Assembly: GCA_036583965.1 (NCBI GenBank)
Contig: JAZBQD010000001.1
Coordinates: 27,190,597-27,254,596 of the forward strand
From: Prunella strophiata
Taxonomy: Eukaryota; Chordata; Aves; Passeriformes; Prunellidae
Length of the DNA: 64,000 nucleotides
Reading direction: 5' to 3'
Every line of letters starts with the position of its first letter. Positions within the stretch are counted from its first letter, which is position 1. Positions 36,912-51,052 of the stretch are shown in pieces. The notes under the pieces are model-generated. The model saw only the letters and a program-made list of their open reading frames with translations. It had not been told where the DNA came from and did no database searches. The translations under genes and the position numbers were made by a program.

Positions 36912-39900
36912 GACAAATACTGGGTGTTCCCACAGTACATGTGAAATGAATTTGATCACACTGGGCTCAGTAACGTCAGAACACAGACTAGAAGAAATGG
37001 AAAGCACAGGGCACGCAAACCTCCCTTTGATTGCAGCATTATTTGCAGTCAGGTTTCTTAAAAGATTCCCAAGAAATACCTGCAGAAAATCAAACCAGAC
37101 TGCAGCAAAGTTGGGAGTATGATCTCAACCACTTCTCAACCACAACCAATTTCCCAGGTTTCCCTGGACACATCTACGTTGTGTCCTTTAACCAGACCAG
37201 TATTTTCATATTACTACACCAAAATACGTTTTGAAATAAGATACAAATTTTTTTCATAAAAACCAAGCGAAAGTAGTTGATACAATATAAATTTTAGAAA
37301 AACAACAAAAAACAACAACAACAAAAACCCACTACAATGAAAGAGGAAAAAAAAAAAGCCTAACACCCAAAGATCAATGCTAATTTGATTCACCAGTCAC
37401 AAAAAAAAACAGCCTAAAACTCAAACACAAGCAATGTACCAGTGATTGGGTCATTTCACACAGATCATCTGTAGGTGTATATAAGTCCACCCCCAAAACA
37501 CAGTTAAAGGCTTGATTACAGGTAGAAAGAACTGTTGGCTGCACCTTGGAATACTTAGTTAGAGAATTAGATGTGGAATAGACTGACAGTATGTCAGGAT
37601 GAACTATCATTCCTGTCTTCTAATAAAACTCTTTAACCTTTCCAATCCAGTTGGATTAATCAACAATAAAGTGAAATTTTCAGAGGAAGATGCCTGATTG
37701 ACACATATTTTAATTTTCTTCCCTATGACAAGGTTTTGTCTAACGAAGTGCGATTTTCAAAGTAGATTATGATTTCCACAGAGTCATGGTTTAAACTCCA
37801 TATTCAATCTTAATTCAAAAAGTTTACATTCCTAATCATTTTGCAGGACCTGATATATACTGAAATGGTAAGAGAACATTCCATTGCATATCATACAGCC
37901 TATCACAAAATATTACTTTAACTGCTGTCAAATAAATGAAGCAGTGCTCAACAGACATAGAGCCTTGCAAATTCAAAGATATACAAACACATCAACTTGG
38001 TTTTGCTCATAACTCAATACAAGGTAAATATCCACGAAACTAACAACAAAGTTGAAAACCAAAATATTGAACCACAAGATACCTGTAACTACAGTTCCGC
38101 AAAAAAAATTCAGATAATCCCAAAAAATTGTCAAAGTAACTCTTTTTGTTCTCAGTGTATTTTTAATAAAATGCCTCTACACGTTTTCCTTATATGCAGA
38201 CTAAATTACAGAAGATAAAGATAATAAAACACATTTGAAAACAATAAGAAAATCCACACCCTATTCTCTGTATGCAACACTTCTTTGTTTTTCCTCCCCA
38301 GAGAAAAAAAATGTTGTAGTTTAGTGTTTTCAGTGGAGAGAAAAAATACCCTGGGAATAAACTCTGACAGTCTTTCCTCAAATGTTTTTACAGATTCAGA
38401 ACAAAAGGCTGTGCCATTGTCCCCAGTAGCAGCACTTACAAAAAAGATGCAGGCTAAATAGAAACTATGTTTTTAATGTTTGCAAGCAAACCCTGAACTG
38501 AAATGTATCAAGTTGAATTTTGGAGACAATACAAGACGTTTATAGATGCAAACAGTGACTAGCATCTCACTGTTGGCATTTCTAGATTGATCAGCTTTAC
38601 TGTTAAAAAAAAAAAAATAAAAAAAAAAAATCCTTACATAGAAAAGAGGTAGCCGAGTTACTTTTTAAGGTCAGTTTTACCCAGGAGCACTAAATGACCA
38701 TTTAAAACTTGATTAGGCAAAAAATAACTATAAACCTGAGTAACCAGTTATATTTATACCCTTTTCAAGTATGGAAAACTGAAGGTAGCATTATTTGAAT
38801 GCACTCCTGATAATTACAAAAGGAAAGTAAAAGTGATGAGCAGAAACACAGCTTCATCCAGCTTTAGGGAACAGAACACTTGCATTTGTCAGCCTGCTCT
38901 GAAGAAGCAATCTGTGCAAACACCGTGATGAAGGCAGCTGCAGTACACAGAGCAAAGGAATGTGAGGTGCTCCCAAAGGAGAGGAGCTAAAGGAGGGGAT
39001 CCAGCGTGGCTGAGGCAGTGAATTCTCAGAGCACGGCTTTTGAAGTGCAGGAGACTCCTCTCCCACCATCATTAAATCAAGAACACCTTGTCAAGGTCAG
39101 CATTTTCAAGTTTTAGATTCAATTTATTCTTTAGAAGTTTTGTTCTGCTTTATTTTAATTATTCCTCCGATTAATATTAATCAACCCTTGTGTTTTATTT
39201 ATAAACGGGTATAAGTTGCAATACTTCATTTTCTCCACTTGGACACAATCTCAAGTTTTTCTTTTGTGCTTTGTTCCTCACCTTTCAAATTAAGTACAAT
39301 AGTTGTAGGGAACTGATATTGGCAGCTCCTTATGGAAGCCTTGGATTGTACTCCTAATGTTGAAAAGTACTCAAGAATCATAACTTTTTTTTTAATAAAT
39401 AATCTTATTAAAAGTCATTTTTTAGAGTCTTTTCTGGTTTGGAATATTTGTGCAAGTCTAAGCAGGTTGATGCACATGGAACACTTCACATCTGAGCTGT
39501 GGACAGATCTCTGGCTGCAGAGATCAGGTGTCTGAGCTCAAAGGATCATTCACCAACATTCCAAAGCTGTGTCACTAATTGATATCCTAGATAGCCCTGG
39601 AGCTGCTGGGCACTTTCTGCTGGAGAGAACTCACATATCCCATACGTGAGTTTCATAAAAGTTACAATCCTTCTGTTGTTTTATGTTTCATTCACAAACT
39701 CTGCTACAGCTTCATTAAATATTGATAAAAACAAAACCTAAAAACTGGTTCTAAACATAAATACAGAAAGTACAAAACAACAGAAGACACTGTAGAGACT
39801 ACACGGTTTTCCTGATTCTTTATCTAATAAATAATAAATCCTATTGTCTCTTGTTTATTTTACTCCTAACCAAACACTGAATTAACATTTCCATGGTGGA

Positions 39901-41764
39901 ATTGTCCTTCTTAGCTTCAGAAGCCTGGTAAATAAACACCATTGTATTGTGATGTTTGACTTTTTTATGATTTTTTAAAAAGAACTAATAAAACCTAGGC
40001 ATTCAAAATATTGAATAATACAGCTCCTTAATTTATTTTTAGTCTTTGAATGTGGTAACAGTCCCAAATGTTTATAAGTAACAAAGGGGAATCTCTGTTA
40101 AACATTCAGATGTCCCTGAATTCAGTGCATATTCCTTAAGTTATTTTTTCATTTTTTAATTGCCACACGTCCAGGTGTTTCATGCAAAAGCATCAGGGAA
40201 TATTGATTTCTGCTGGAATCTTTCTAAGTTGGAATAAAAAATTCTAGGCACTCTTAGTTTTTATTTATCAGCAAAAGTTTATGCATCATTCAGTACTCCA
40301 AAAATTGATATATCATTGCCAACCCTCAGTTACCACTGTTTAATCCAACAAACCAGAATTTCATTCACATTTCAAGATCTTTTAAAAACATAGAGTTGGT
40401 TTCTAAAAATATTCAGTCTTTGGGACTGCTGAAAAAATCAGTAGAAAGTTTACAGATATTATTTCATTTTGTTCAGTCTAAGGAAGTGTTAGTGAAGTTG
40501 TATTCTTGTCTCATTAATGTATGTCATCATATTTATACCAGTACAGGATGGCTCATTGTAGCTGATTTTTGAGTGATTTTCAAGCCATGATATGGTTACT
40601 AGAAATGCTATTTGCTCCTTCAAGGCTACCACTTTCAGTGTTTGCAATACTATGCCCTGATACTGATAAACCTGTAACTGCAAGGGAAAATGCAGGAAAA
40701 GAGAGAATGCAAGATTTAAAATATCCTGGGAAACAGCAGCATTCAGGGCAGCTGCTTCTGCACAGATTGCAGCAGCAGCCATTCCCATCCATCACATCTG
40801 TCCTGCAGCATTCCAGCTTCAGAAACAGATTTCACTGGTTACATCTCAAACAAAGCAACTTTCCTATGCTAGCTGGAAATGATACCCACACTCCCTGGCC
40901 CTCTCACTGTGGACACTTTTTCCAGGCAGACAACATTAGCTGCTGCAGGGAGAAAAATGCCCCAGGAGAACAAGAGATGGAAAGGCCTTGTGTAACTTCT
41001 GTGAACTAGCAGAGAGGCACCCAAACTCTGCAGTTACAGAGTCATTAACACAGCTAAGGAAAATGCTTCGGTGCATTCCCACCAAGGAATATTAAGACAT
41101 GGTTCATTTTAACATCAGAGCTCACACACTAAAAGACTTTTTAAAATGCTGCACATTTTGACTACCACTGGGTATTACCAGCTTTACAGATTCAGTATCA
41201 ACATGCAAATTGGCTTTCCCTTTATCTTTTTATCCATTTATAACTGATGATTTCCCAGAGAACCATTACTTACAGTGGCACCAGAAAAGCAAAATGCTTA
41301 TTTTAAATCCCTGATCCCATTTCTAAACACACTGCAAAAAATAAGCCAGATACAGGCAACTGAATTGCCTCTGAAAATATAACTCTAGTTATCAAAAAAA
41401 TACCTTCTTAAGAAACCCCAACATTTTTAACAACATATTCCTGTATCACTAGTGCATTCTACAAAGAAGGCAGCATAAGAAGTTAGTTAATAGCATATAG
41501 TGAGTTAAATTTTGTGTTCAGTGAAGTCAATGGCAATATATTTACAATAATTCAGTATGAGGAGGGTTCCCTGAAGTTCCCATAGAGTCATCTAGTACTT
41601 CCCTCCTTATAGCTCAGAATTATCTGTGGTATCCCTAACTAGAAAAAGTCCTGCACAAAAAATGAAACCTACACACAGAATAGTTCAGATGTGATTTTGT
41701 TTATTCACTTACTGAACCTTAAAAAACATAGAACCTAAAATTTTTATTCCTCTGCTTTTAGAAG
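36912..41764. other. Unique AT-rich intron block upstream of the exon
   Basis: A/C-rich patches lie at about 37300-37360, and interrupted poly-A at about 38605-38630. An open frame of 146 codons at 40569-41009 (plus strand) shows no domain I recognise. No mobile element or RNA gene is visible. Confidence 0.45.
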
Positions 41765-42120
41765 TATCATGGTTTAGGAAGGTTAGTTTCCCAGTTTAGG
41801 GCTTCCCCTATTCCCTCTCCAGTTAGAAACACAAAAGGCAAAGATCACAGGTCGAGATAGGAGCAATTTACTGGAAACAGCAAGGAGAAAAGAAAGGGAA
41901 TAGCAGCAGCAACAATACTGATAACAAAATGTACAATGAGAGGGCGATCTGCATGTGAAATGTTCACCAAGTCCAGGACAATGACAAACAAGGAGGTCAG
42001 ACCCTCTGGCCACCACGATTCCCCCAACTGGAAAAAAACTCCTTCCTTCTCAGATGTGAGAGTCCTTATCCTGCCCCTGGCAAACAAGAGGTGGGTAGGG
42101 GAAGAAAATGCCAACTCCTA
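41765..42120 (+). mobile_element. Probable ERVL-like LTR fragment
   Basis: The block begins TATCATGGTTTAGG, like the TGTCATGGTTT start of avian ERVL-type LTRs. About 100 bp in, it has CAGGTCGAGATAGGAGCAA then TTTACTGGAAACAGCAA, resembling the GAGATAAAGACAGTTTAATAGG region of such LTRs. It is less AT-rich than its flanks. There is no intact TG...CA end pair, no target-site duplication and no recognisable gag, pol or env sequence, so it would be at most a decayed solo LTR or part of one. The match is from memory and could be a different passerine repeat. Confidence 0.4.
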
Positions 42121-44468
42121 GGAAGATATTCATTAAGGCAGAAGGAAGGGAAACCATAAATATTTAGTGTTTATTTTGATTTAGCCTTAGCTCATGGTAG
42201 CTCTTTCTTAAGTTGTTGATATTTGCAAAGAAAACATTCTTGATGTCGCCGTTTTTAATGCAGAGATTTTGCTTTATCAGTGCTACCTGAACACTAGCTG
42301 GCCTTAGCCATGGAATAATTAAATTTAAAAATTCCAGTAAGAAATGATGAGAATTAAAAAGAAAAAAAAAAAGAAAAAACTTCATGTTTTTAAAATAACA
42401 GATTTCTTGTTCTGAACTTACTTGAACTCCTTTGCATATATTTATATATTATTAAAACCAAAAGCTTAATTAAAAATAGGAAAAGTATTGTTTCTGCATT
42501 TAGAGAGGCAGTTTTGTATAAACAAGCAATAGAGTTCTGAATGTTGATTATTCAAGAAGCTACCCCTTAGCCACTTCTGTGCCAGGGAAAATTTCATCTA
42601 ATCCAATAACACTTTCAAAGCTTTGATTGCATCATGATATAAAACAAAGTTGTGCTACAGATAAGGGACTCATTGGAGATTTTCTATTATCCTTCAGATT
42701 CAAATGAACAAATCAATATAATTTAGCAACAAACTGAAAACACACCCAATGCATCAAAACAATGTCATTTACAGGTGTTGCCTTCCCAGCCAGACTGGGG
42801 GGAGCTGGAATTGTTATCAGAGGCAGCCCCAGTGTCTCCCCTTTGCATTTCATTGTGAGGATTACATAAGGAAGCTCATGTGATATTAACTCAACCAGCA
42901 CATTGCTCTGAAACATTCCTCTGTGGTACAAACCAGCACATCCTCACAAAGTGCTTTTCTCCCATCTCACCAGAGCACAGCATCACCTGCACAACTGCAG
43001 AGACAACAGAGAATCTCTTCCAGAAGAAGATATTACAGACAGTCATCTCTCCAAAAACCACACATGCTCCCTTGTCAGCAACTCCTAAATTAATTCTTTA
43101 AGTGTGACCTTGTTGTTCATATTTTCTAAATGTTCTTGCAGTTTGAAATCACTGTAACACAAGTACTAATACATATCTTGAAAAACATATGGAAGCATTT
43201 TCAAGTTACTAGTGCGTTATTGGCAAATATCATGTGTTATTTACTTGATGCAAAAAAACTCTGAAATATAAAATAATCCCTTTACTTTCAAAAAAAAAAA
43301 TCAAACTAATCAAGAATTAGTTTTAAAAAGAATGTATAAAAATATGTCCACCTTTGCTTTTGTCACATCAAAATACTTTGTCACAACAAACTCCAAAGCA
43401 GAAAAGGAAATAATGCCAGTACCACTTTGAAATGTAATATCTGATCACATCTGTCAGAACTTAAATACTGAACCCTAAACACCACTGAAATTCATCTCTG
43501 TGTGGGCAATTTGCACATCAGAGCCTGCATTGTCCTGTGCTGCTCAAACTGAAAGCAGGGAAAGCTGAACAAATGGGAAATGACTCAGGAGAGAGCCCTG
43601 TGAGACACAAAGGGCCACAAGTTACATGTCTAGGAGCCAAAGAAACAGGAGTGACTAAGACTCTAAAAGGTTTTAGTGTTCAAAGTGAAGAATTACTCTG
43701 GAATTGAGTTATGACAATTCTGATGGGCTCTCTAGGTGCAGAGAGCTTTTATCAATCAAATGCATTCAGTTATCCTTCAGTAGGACTTATGAATTGATCT
43801 AAAAGAAGCTAATAGAGGAAATTAGTGAAAAAGCAGCATATTAGAGATGGTGCCAGAAGCAGATCCATTGCCCACACCAGGGTTTCTCTGTTCTTTGACC
43901 CCTGCAGTCCCACCCATCCCAGCATACTGACATCTCTGAGGCACCAAAAGCCCTTGAGAGTGGATGGCACCTCTGCACCAAAAAGGGACACCCTCTTGAG
44001 GATGTGAAAATAGTTTTCCAGTAGATGAAGAAACTGAAATACTGTTAAACTTAGAGCACAAAAGCAAAATAGTACATTGATTTTAAAAATAAGATAGAAT
44101 GTAGACTGCAAGAGGTGCAAACAAAACATAGGAGGGACACCCCAAACCAGAAAACTCTGTGTAGGTTAAAAGATGCTAGAATAAAGCAGATGCAGCACAC
44201 ATCTGTGATATCTGCAATCACCAGCACTCTGAAATAAAAATTAAAAATTACCAAAAACCACCTCACATGAGATCTAGTGAATCGAATCAAGAAGAAGAAA
44301 ATACAAAAAACTAAATGACCTAAATAATTCAGTACTGCTACAACACAAGTATAAAAGTGGTGTTACAATTATTGTTACATGTAGTAAAAGACCCAATTAA
44401 CAGTCCTCCAAATATTTTTATTTCTTACATCACAGCTGTCTTCTTTCTCCCTCTGCCTGTGAAACACT

Positions 44469-44480
44469 GGGGGGGGGGGG
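44469..44480. repeat. G12 homopolymer
   Basis: Twelve consecutive G follow AACACT and precede TGAAAG. Such runs are prone to length errors and polymorphism. Confidence 0.95.
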
Positions 44481-47444
44481 TGAAAGTTTAGATGCAAGAA
44501 CCAGAGGAGAGTAAGGGAATGACAGAAACCTTAGATCTGGAAGGCAATTTTTTCTGTTTAGAACATACAGGGACTTTAGCTTGCCCAGCTCTTGTTAAAG
44601 AAAGAAATGCTAGAATTGATAGAGGAAGTCTCATGGCTAATGGCAGCTGGCAAATGTCCTTGCTGGGCAGCAACACTTTTTCAGCTCCAGATCTGGAACA
44701 ATCTGCATTTGCACACCTTTCCACACTATGGTATAGGAAAGCTCTTCTGGAAACAGAGTACTGTGTGATTTTATACAATTTCATGGTCAGCAGCAGCAAA
44801 GGGAAAACAGAGGCCTATGGCTCCAGAGGGCACTGGCCTGATCTGTGTTCTGTTTTTCTGGATCATTTACCATTTCCTTAAAGTTATACAGGAACTGCCC
44901 AGCAATGTGTTTTCAACATTGAATAAATCACTTCTTATAGTCACTGCCAAGCTACTGTAGGTTTAGAGGGAGATATCTAATGGAATGAAAGAATTCTTCT
45001 AGTTATATAGGGAAATACTTAACATTTAATGTAAAAATACTAATCAAGAAGACAGGAGTAGGTTGTGTGACTGGCAGTGATGCTCTTTCTCCAAGGAACT
45101 GAAATAGGTCAAACAATACATTGACTAGAAACAAGGGAAATAAGAAAAGCTATTTAAACTCTAAGCTTCTGCATATTTCCAAGGCATGCAATCTAAAATT
45201 CATTCATTACTTCATTTATAATTCTGACATCCTTGTTGTGTGGACATGCAAAGTCAGGCTATGAAGCATTAACATTATTCTCCACATTTCCTTTCACAAA
45301 GAAACCCATATATTCTAAATTATGCTTTATTTTTTAAATCTCATTTCCTCACTTCATTTCTTTTAATTCAGTCTTCCAGAACAGAAAGGGGATGGGCATG
45401 ACAAGGTAAAGTGTCTTTGCAACAGTTCCCTCATTCTGCACTGCCCTGTCCTTGTGTGTGGTTTACCTCACAGGATTTCTCTTTTTCTCAGGTAAGGAGA
45501 ACAATTTTCCATCTGTTTTTGACGTGCACTGTCAGAATTTCACACACTGCAAATCCCCTTGTCTTTACTATCAGCACACAACAAACTGCTCAGCTTTATT
45601 GGCCAGCATTTTCCAATGCCAGTAATTAGGTAAATCACATATAGCTTTTTAATTTACACACACACTGCTTCAGCACAGCCAAGAGTCAGTCAACTGTGCT
45701 AAGGAAGAGCTGGATAATGAGGCTCTTGGTGGGCTACCACAGCTTCAGAAATCAGACTGCAGTCAAAAAAACCCAAGCTGGGCTCAATTTGACCAGAGAT
45801 GTCAAAGGTACATCTAATATCCTAACATCTGTACAAATATTCTGCAATATTTCACAGAATAATATAAACATGATTTTTTTCTATTTCATTAATCCTTGGC
45901 CTTTGGCTCATATTCAAATCAATTTAGTTGCATCCCCCTCTGATCTTCAATTTAACACAGAATTATGAGTTCAACATCCGTGATAGAAATCTAAGTCATT
46001 ACCTATTAAGTGAAACAGGTTTTTCTGCTAAATTCCCTGCAACTGAGACTATTATGTTGGTACAAAAGTTTGAAAACTGAAACCTCTTGGCTGGCTGCTT
46101 TTTTTTAAAGAATTCACAGCCTTAGTGCAATAAACCAGTATGCATATTCTTGTTAATGGTAAAGCAAGGAGCAAAGGAAAGAGAAGACAAGGAGTTTGGG
46201 ACTATAAGGAAAAACACTTTCATGAAGACAGAGTACAATGCACTCTGAAATTTCTCTTGGGACCAGCACCACTACAAGCAATATTCTGGTGGGCCTTCTG
46301 TTTTTCACCTCAGTCTCCACAAGCCACAACACTGTAAAGTTGCATTTGGAAGCACATAAATGCTCCTACATCCAGTGTGCTCTACAGTTCTAATTTTATA
46401 GCCTCTCACCATACTCACCCTGAGTGAAGTATCACAGGGTCTCACATGTGATCAACTAAGTGCTTGATTATCGAGTTTCAGGAGATGTGAATATTGGTTA
46501 AAATCTGCATTTCCTATTTCAGTGCATTTAATTCATTAATTTCAGTGTTAAATTGAAAGTTAATATGTATTTTCTTCCTATGGTGGAGGTGGTTTAGAGC
46601 ATGGCTCACTGGCAGGTAAGGGGGAACATGCACACAGCTCTTTTATATAATGCTACCAAGAAGATTACGAAGCATCAGAAACTTAATTAACACCAAAAGG
46701 AAGTCTAACCTATTTGCCTTCCACATCTAATAATCTCTACAGCAGTTACATCCTTCCACAACCATCAAGAGAGTACACATAATTCAGCCTTTTAACAGTG
46801 ACAGTAAGCTAGTAGTAAATGAGTGAATTATTGTCCCTCTTGTCTATGTCTTGCAAGTTCTTGCAGCTCCTTCTGAGACCTGAACATCAGAAGCACACAA
46901 AGCACTCAAGCCTTAGCATCTGCATTTAACTCAATGACTTATTGAAAAATAAAAAATCTAACACCCCACCATCTAGTCCTTTTCTAATAATTCCCTCCCC
47001 TGTTGCACACACAGAGCCTATAGCATTGCATACACACAGCAAGGCAAAACTGCACTGACTGCTGCTGAGTTCTGGTCACCAGCAGCCACAGAAGTTCCCT
47101 TCCACTGCCAGGCACCTGTGGGCTGACACAGTGGCACCCTGAGGTGCATCTCACCAGCAATTCCAGCTGCCAGAGCTTTTTGGGGTTATGGGTATTTCTG
47201 GACATGGCAGTGTTCATCCTTAATCATTTTTGAGTGACAGAAGCATTGCTGAGGCAAGCAGAGTGCTGTGCAGTAAACATACTCTGCTTTTTTTTTCAGT
47301 AGAATCTGCTTGTTTTGGTGTGAGCTGTGGTTTTTTGGTTTTACATAACTGAATCAACCTGTACCGTGCATCCTTCAACAAAATAGTTGTGAAAGGTATT
47401 ATTAAAAACATTCCAGTAATTACTTAACTCCACTGGAAATCATG

Positions 47445-47462
47445 AAAAAAAAAAAAAAAAAA
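47445..47462. repeat. A18 homopolymer
   Basis: Eighteen A in a row follow CATG; no retroposon body can be identified next to it. Confidence 0.93.
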
Positions 47463-50400
47463 TACATCCCTGAGAACTAAGACTAAGTAGATTTTAAAGT
47501 TCTCAAAGACACTCAGGTTAATTTTCTGTTCATTAATGACTAAACAGACTTTGTAGGTCTTATGTTCTGCCTTCCCACCTTTAAACTTTTTTTAAGGAAA
47601 ATTACCATATATTCTTTTAAATTAGAGCTTACAAAAAACCAATCCAACCAAAGCAATGCAGAAAAACCTACCAACCCTCTAATTTAATGTACCTGAGAAA
47701 ACAGTGTAATTGTAGAACAAATAAATTCAACGGTCAGTTTTCCCCTCCAATGCTGCACAAACTCAGAAAACACGAGGTCGGCGGGGTTGGCTTCTAGCAG
47801 TGTAAATTCAATTCTACACAAACCTCAATCTTCCTTCACACTCCAAGCTACAACAAAAACAGCATGACAGAACAAAGCCACCACTACTTGAATGTCAAAA
47901 AGGATAAAGGCAATGTTAAAATAGCATCAACAAATTTCACTGTAGCAATATTTTATGATATTTGCAATTTTCCCCTATCTCACATTAGGAAAGGAGAAGA
48001 ATGAAACATCTGTAGCAGCTTTTCTTCTTGCTCTGAGAAGCTTTAAGATGCATTCTCACCATTCAGTCCTCTGCACTCTGCAATTAATTGATTTAGATAA
48101 TACAGACTGAGCACAATTGTAGCATTCATCTTGCAACAAAACTAGCCTTGAAATAGAAAACACAAGTATTCCTTTGCTTTCCTTGAAACAGAATTATTCC
48201 TTCGGTTTCCTACACTCCTGAATCAAATTAAATCAAATCCATTCTAACCTAGGTTATCTACCAGTGTTAGCTAACAGAGAACATGAAATTTCACATACTG
48301 AAGTTGCATCCCTGTTTCATTACTCAGATTAAGCCAATATAGAATTGAAACTGAAATATCTCCTACCTGTACCCATGAGAAATGTGGGCAATACCTGAAG
48401 CACTTTGTTCTCACCGTACCGGTTTGATGGTCGCAAAGCAGTCAGCTTTGCACTGCTAAACAAAACAGCTTGAGGTTCAACAAATCAGCAGTGCTGGCAT
48501 CTGATATAGCTCAAGTAAGGGGGAGGAGAGTCATTGTGAGATGTCACTGACAACTCCATTTCCACTTCTGTGCAAATTAAATGTAGGCTGGGGCACAGAA
48601 ATGGAACATAATTAGATATAAAAAGTAGGACTGCAGGCTCTGGTTGACTGAAGATACTAGTATAGGCAAGAGAAAGCCAATTAAACCAGTAGTTTAACTC
48701 ACAAACTGCAGCATTAATAATCCTAATAGAACTACAAAACAGCAACCACAAAAGTCCAGTCCTGGAAATGCAACACTGAGCACCTCCAATGGCAGCCTAA
48801 TTCCATTGTAAAATCTCTCCACTGGAAAATGCATCACATGCACTGCTCTAGTGCCACCACATTGGAGAAAAACATATATACAAGCAACAGATGTGATCAC
48901 TGAAATATGAGAATACAATATGAGCAATTAACAATTGGGTGAGAAAAGATAACAGGAAAACTGCATTATCCTCTTTTGATAGCTTCTAATTTTTAAAGCT
49001 GCTCTATACAACAACTGAGTAACTGTTCTAACTTAGACCACTTACACACCTTTCAACCTGCTAACCAGAATAATAAGCACAGCACTTCAGAATCATTATT
49101 GTGTTAGGCCATTTTTAATGACATTTTATAACTAGTAGGGGATTTATTGTCTACTCAGAAGCTGCCCACCAGGCAGCAAACTTATCACTACTGCAGCTGC
49201 CTCTGAATTTGTCATGTTACAAAGCTGACTCAGACAGCGATTTCGTGCCAAAAGATCTTTGGCAGCAGCAGCAAAAATCCTAGTAATATCCTCTGGAAAG
49301 CACAACTGCTACTCTTGGAAGGGTGGAAAAGACCAAGAAAAAAAATCAGCAGATAAATCAGATAAGCTAGTTTCAAAATGCTTCAGTAATCATTGTCAGA
49401 AGTTCACAGGAGATGAACCCTGTCACTAATCAACACTTCTAAGAGCATCACATTTCAGGTTTGTATAAAGAATTCCAGGCAGGAATACTCTTTACAGTAT
49501 TTTGCTCCCTCCTCTTCCAATGAATGGTTAACTTTTGACTTTGTTTCTCCAATCACATTTTTTAAATTATTCCCATGTAACGTTGCCCAGATCATACCAA
49601 CATGTATGTATATACTTAAATATGGGAGGCTTTAAATAATGGGTAAAGGGGATTCAAACAGAGGTTCTTGACACAAACAGTTCACCCAGTTTGCCCAGGT
49701 TCAAATTCAGGGCTTAACTGGGAGAGCCAAGACACAACTCCCTGCTCACATTGAGATATATTTGCTTCTTAGCCATTCCTAAGAAAACACAAAGATAACT
49801 TCCTTTACAATCTACCCTACTGCTCTCCTCAGTAAATCTTTTTTCTCAGAGCAAAGATTGCTTTATTGGTGCAAGTTCTGACCAAGGATACCACAAAAGG
49901 AAGTGGAATGAGTAAAAAAAATGAAGGAAGAATAACTCAATCAGGTGCTAAAGCATAATTTCTCCATATATAAATGACATAGCCTAGCAGGCTGCAAAAG
50001 GGTCAAATAATAACAGGCAGAAGGAAAGTGAAAAAGACAACTAACAAAGAAAAATGCTGGAAATTCAGGATGTCAAGTAAATGCAACAATCTGCTCACAC
50101 AAACAGGTCCCTTCAGGAAAAATACTGAGAATTACAAAAAAAACCCCACATAAGACTAAATTTTACATAGATGAGATGTAACTTGGATGAACCCAGGGCT
50201 GAAGAAGTATCACTCATTAAACAGTGGGGAACTCTAAGTTTGTAAATAGCAGGTATGTAGTTAATAATCCAGTATTTATTTACATATTTTATCCATTCAT
50301 TTCACAAATCAGTTGAAACTTTTACTTAACCTGCTTTAAACTGTGGTATAAGCATACCATTGCTTCTTCAGTTAGACCAATACTAAACCAAGGTTACTGA

Positions 50401-51035
50401 CATCACTTCCTAAAAAGGGGAAAGTCCCCAACATCTAACCCAACATCTAAGCCTGGTTTGGAAGTACTCAATCAGATTGAAATTGCAAGGTAGTTAATTT
50501 TGAATCTGGGATTTTTCTTTAAAAGAGTTATTTTTACATTGCTTCAGCTTTCAATTTGTTTTTGCCAACAGTAAATTTAGACTGACTGCTCTAAAAAGCA
50601 GTGGAAAATGTGTGATGGTTTGGACCTAATTAAAACCTGAGCAAAAGCAAGGAAAACTTGGGGGCAGGGGAAAGCAGACAATCAGAAGTTCTCTACCACA
50701 CAAAGTGGAGATCTTTGGCTTCAGTCATGGTTAGGCTGAATTAGCCATCCTTTGCATAGGGAAAATCTTCATAAATGAAAAGGTTATTTAAACAGATCCC
50801 ATGCCAGCCCCCTTGAATAGGCACTGGCACATATGAGAAAGACATACACCCACATCTAGGAGAAAGAGAAAGTCAGAATTTCTTTCCTTAAAGCTGATCT
50901 CATTTTTGCTGCAGCAGCCTCTGTGGGGCACTGGAGGCTGGAGTGAGCTAGAACAAGCTAGAACAATTTTCAGACTATCTAGTTTGCATAAGCAATAAGG
51001 TTGGCATCTGGTGGCTCTAAAAATAAATATAACTC

Positions 51036-51052
51036 AAAAAAAAAAAAAAAAA
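51036..51052. repeat. A17 homopolymer
   Basis: Seventeen A in a row follow ATAACTC; no retroposon body can be identified next to it. Confidence 0.93.

Noticed and set aside
40569..41009. 146-codon plus-strand frame, the longest outside the minisatellite
   Set aside because: No recognisable motif, no compositional sign of coding, no splice or promoter context; frames of this size are expected by chance in 64 kb.
44492..44881. 129-codon plus-strand frame
   Set aside because: No domain recognised and it starts right after a G12 run in intronic sequence.
49690..49730. GGTTCAAATTC motif like a Pol III B box or SINE
   Set aside because: No A box at the right distance and no cloverleaf could be drawn; too short to call MIR or another SINE.
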